A stretch of 64,000 nt of DNA from Cristatella mucedo (Eukaryota > Bryozoa > Phylactolaemata > Cristatellidae). Below the pieces are notes generated by a model. The model did no database searches and had not been told where the DNA came from. It worked only from the letters and a program-made list of their open reading frames with translations. The DNA lies in assembly GCA_009760855.2 (NCBI GenBank), contig WPIO01000018.1:1756501-1820500 (forward strand), given 5' to 3'. A program made the translations under genes and the position numbers. How positions within the stretch are numbered: the first letter of the stretch is position 1; every line of letters starts with the position of its first letter. Shown piece by piece: positions 60,641 to 64,000 of the stretch.

Positions 60641-61612
60641 GCGTGCGCTAATGGATGGCAGCAAGCTTTTTGAAATTCAATGATGATAAAACCAACTTAC
60701 TATTTATGGGCAAACTAATATTTATTCAGTAATTTTAAAGGCGGACGCTCAAAATTGGCTCTGTCAGCACATTTCCTGTTAAATCTGCACGAAATCTAGG
60801 TGTCGCGTTCAAAAAATATCTTTCGTTTGACGACCAAATCAGCTCCACAGTCACATTCGCCTAATTTCAGCTACATAACATTGCTTGAAACTGAAATTCA
60901 GGCTTATTTAGACAAGGATACCGCATCTGAATTAGTCCATCTATTCGTGACATTCCTCACGACTTATGTAAGTCTCTGCTTGCCGGTATACCGTCCTGTG
61001 CTATCAGGCGCTTACAGCTGGTGCAAAACTATGCAGCTAGGCTTGTCTGTCGTGAGCGTTGCAGTTGCCATGTCTCAAACTGCTCACCAACCTGCACTGG
61101 TACCAGTCAAGAAAAGAATCAAATTCAAGGTTTCGTCGCTCACTTTTAGATCTCTTCATTTTTTGCTCCAGCCTACCTATCAGATCTTCTTCCCCACTAG
61201 TCCAAATATCGCACCACCGGCTTTTCGAAATTTAATTGCTTAACTTGTACCTCGTACGAATCCAAAATCCTTTGGAGACCGTGCCTTTGGTTCGAATGCT
61301 CCCAAAGCCTGAAACTCACTCCCACTTGCGTCACGACATCTCCTGACTTGACGACATTAAAAAACTGTAAATGGACATATCTGTCACAGCATTTAGTGGG
61401 TTACTGTGATTCGTCATTTATATGCTTATGCGTGCAGACACTGCATGCTGCCACTAACCCATACTTGCACTCTGACCCTGTGCATTTCACCCCAAACCAT
61501 GTTATTCCTATTGGTTTTTTGAGCATTTTACTGCTAACCATTCGGTCTTGCTTCCCGTGTGGCAACTTTAAATATCCTAGGAACAAACAGATTTATTTCT
61601 CTAAAGACGCTA
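60640..61612 (+). mobile_element. L2-B LINE, C-terminal RT and 3' end
   Basis: The plus strand includes FPVKSARNLGVAF, a 147-codon frame (60800-61243) with the ISSTVTF...LQLHNIA-type region in shifted frames, and VKKRIKFKVSSLTFRSLHF. It ends with the L2-B tail near 61560-61612. Stops and shifts make it inactive. It meets an inverted L2-A end to end. Confidence 0.75.
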
Positions 61613-61649
61613 AATCTAATTCAATATTCGTATTAGAATATTATCATAA

Positions 61650-62110
61650 TCTCTTGCTAGTCACTTCGTGTAATATAATGTACCACCGCATGTATTTCCA
61701 CAAAGCCGAAAAGACCAAACGGGTGTTACTGTTAAGTTTTCCTATAGCACGCTCGAAGCCTAAGCCGTTTTTGGTAGGCTTGCAAAGAAACTAAAAGACT
61801 TCGCGTCTTACGATGAAGATAAATTGAGAAGCCCAGCTGAGTCAGGAGGGCAGTTGAGTTAGTGAGTATCCTGAAATTAGTTGCTCAAAATGGCTGCAAA
61901 TCACGTGCCACAGCATGCCGACAGAGATTATGTATCGCTTCGTAAGAATTAGGGAATCGAGTTCCACAGGCTACCACTTGCCGAGCAAAAGCTTCTGTTT
62001 CCAATGGACTTTAAGTGCAGAAATATACCAGCTAATTTGTAGTCCTTAGAGGAGCTGACAGTTTCGGGGCGTTGAAGCTGGTGCAGCAGTTCAGCTTGGT
62101 ATACACTGCC
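61650..62110 (-). mobile_element. L2-A LINE 3' fragment
   Basis: This matches 4925-5300 and, in reverse, 18400-18720. It contains only the last RT residues and the 3' untranslated region. Confidence 0.7.
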
Positions 62111-62465
62111 ACGGAAGCGGGTAAAATTGCTAATGACAACATGAGCATTGTAGACACGCTCTTCATTGATGCACGCCCGCTTCGATTTAACTAGCTTTTC
62201 TTTTCGGTGAACCTCAACTACAAAAATTTCTAGAAAACCATTGGATTATTTACGACTCGGCGTCGGGCGTGCCGAAGGAATCTGATTGCTGCAGTCGGGG
62301 TTTTGTTGAGCGAAATAAACCAACTTTGGAATGGCACGACTGAAATTAAAAGAAACCGGTATTTAGAAAATACCCAATACATGTATTATGAAAATAAAGT
62401 AGACCTAGGTTTGTTCTGAAGGTTTATTCTGGGTCGCCCCTGTGGCCGCGTGGTTAGTGCCGTGG
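62111..62465. other. Unassigned DNA ending in an A-box-like motif
   Basis: At 62437-62463 GTGGCCGCGTGGTTAGTGCC resembles a tRNA A-box. No B-box follows, because the sequence enters a TATC microsatellite. It may be a truncated SINE of another type. Confidence 0.35.
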
Positions 62466-62590
62466 CCAATCCCATTTATCTATCTGACCTATTTATTTAT
62501 CTATCTGATTATTATCTGATAATTTATCTATATCAGATATATATTTTTATATATCTAATAATTTATCTATCTGATCTATTTATCAATCTG
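62466..62590. repeat. TATC/TATCTGAT microsatellite
   Basis: Interrupted tetranucleotide and longer TATCTGATT-type units. Confidence 0.85.
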
Positions 62591-63044
62591 ACCAGCGTGC
62601 TAGTAACATATGGTCACTAAGAACATGCAGAGTGTCAGCAAGCCTAAACACGCAAAAGACGATTCCCAAGGACCAAGCAAAGGTGGTGAGTAAAAAGTGC
62701 GTTTCAGGTTTGCTTGACTATTGGCGCACTTTAGTGCTGGCTAGCGAAATATCAACAAGTTAACTGCGTTAACGCACTCATGTTCAAAGTAAAGGTATGT
62801 GAATGGCTGACCAGTTTGACAGGTACTTTAAGGGCGAATGCTGTTGCTGCTTAGACACTAAAAGCCAGCAGTTCGCAACGAGCCCCTGGTAAGAAAATAT
62901 TGGAAGTGTGCTTCGATGATGATGCCGATATCTGACGAAAGAGTGCTGTCAATGTCTTCAGCAAGCCTAGACGCGAGGATTGAGGACAATGGCCTTCAAA
63001 CCATCCACGAAGGCAACTGAAGTTATTCAAACGACCAGCTTAAA
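62591..63044. other. Unassigned DNA
   Basis: No gene or element was recognised before the LINE tail at 63045. Confidence 0.35.
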
Positions 63045-64000
63045 AATAATAATAATAATAATGTATTTGATACAGCGTCCTCAGAGAACGTAATCTCTTT
63101 CTAGGCGCTTTACATTTGCTGCAAATATAAATGCTATTGAATGGTAAGTAAAATCACGCTTGAAAAACAAACGAAATGAATAACATGGTTAGGGGTGATA
63201 TGCACAGGGTCAGCATGCAAATGTGGTTAGTGGCAGCATGCACAGTGTCAGCACGCATAAGCACGTGAAGGACGAATCACAGGGACCCACTAAATGCTGT
63301 CCTAAATAGGTATGTTTTTAAGTTCCTTTTAAATGTGGTCAGGTCAGGGGATGTTCTGACGCAGGTCGGGAGAAAGATCGAGGCTTTGGGAGCATACGAA
63401 CTAAATGCACGGTCTCCAAAGTATTTAAGGTTTGTGCAAGGTATTTCTAGACTGTTGGATTCCGAAAAGCGGGTGGTACGGTGCTTGGCATGATGGGACG
63501 TATGTCGGAGAGATAGGCTGGAGCCATAGAATGAAGGGACCTAAAAGTGAGAGACAAAACCTTGAAGTCAATCCGTTGCTTGACTGGTAGCCAGTGCAGG
63601 TCGGCGAGAAGTGGAGTAATGTGGCAACTGCAACGCTCATGACAGACAAGCTTAGCTGCAGAGTTTTGCACCAAATGTAATCGCCTGATCGCACATGCTG
63701 GTAGGCCAGTAAGCAGTGAGTTACAGAAGTCGAGACGAGATGTCACGAATGCATGGACCAATCTATACGTTGTATCCTTATCTATAAAAGCCCGAATTTT
63801 AGCAATATCATGAAGCTGAAAATAGGCAGATTTGACTGTGGAGCTGATATGGTCGTCTAACGAGAGGTCGCTTTGGACTATGACATCTAGATTTCGAGCT
63901 GATCCGACAGGAGATATGCTAGCAGAACCACTTTTGAGAGACAGCCTGTCTAATCTCTGAATCATATTGGGTTCGCCCATAACTAGCTTCCACTCATTCA
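63045..64000 (-). mobile_element. L2-B LINE, best preserved copy, runs off the window
   Basis: The 3' end is (AAT)n at 63046-63063, then the conserved tail. A 177-codon minus frame (63447-63980) is intact and carries the C-terminal half of a CR1/L2 reverse transcriptase. In order it shows ARNLDVIVQSDLSLDDH, SRLDFCNSLLTGLP, ITPLLADLHWLPVKQRI and FKVLSLTFRSLH. The 5' part, including the catalytic palm and endonuclease, would lie beyond 64000. A fragment at 63425-63694 in another frame reflects a slip near the C-terminus. This is the strongest candidate for the family that drives the SINEs. Confidence 0.88.

Overview
This window looks like animal nuclear DNA, probably from an invertebrate. There is no operon structure, no long intact gene, no rRNA and no canonical tRNA. 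It is dominated by CR1/L2-group non-LTR retrotransposon copies, tRNA-derived SINEs, two short hAT elements and many CT, TA and TATC microsatellites. The species cannot be fixed from the sequence. The two hAT copies resemble the SPIN family, which is known from tetrapods and was reported in a kissing bug and a pond snail, so a mollusc or other lophotrochozoan is possible but unproven.

The main architecture is a diverged tandem segmental duplication with a period of about 19-26 kb. Parts of four units can be matched by eye: U1 about 860-4640, U2 about 15200-29250, U3 about 35520-52750 and U4 about 54620-59060. Anchor pairs include 15215/38405, 17340/42860, 21720/44265, 23386/45956, 25620/48235, 26970/49600, 905/27175/49790, 36090/56640 and 37700/58530. 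Between U2 and U3 (29.3-35.3 kb) lies a smaller repeat cluster made of modules M, N and P, each about 0.5-1.3 kb.

Because the units are old copies of one another, many transposon insertions can be read as occupied versus empty sites. A LINE sits in U1 but not U2, a LINE and a SINE sit in U3 but not U2, a SINE with a perfect 14-bp target duplication sits in U4 but not U3, and a hAT element sits in one N module but not the others. A LINE tip and a tRNA-like sequence shared by U2 and U3 are older than the duplication.

The SINEs end in a segment closely resembling the 3' end of one of the LINE families (called L2-B here), which suggests that this LINE mobilises them. At least two different tRNA-like heads carry this tail.

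No functional protein gene could be named. Several blocks repeated between units keep open frames, shared stops or splice-like borders, and look like remains of an unrecognised gene or very large element. The best is a minus-strand Q/P-rich block near 15.3 kb and 38.5 kb, where differences between copies fall mainly at third codon positions. Element names such as L2-A, L2-B, module M and U1-U4 are labels used only in this report.
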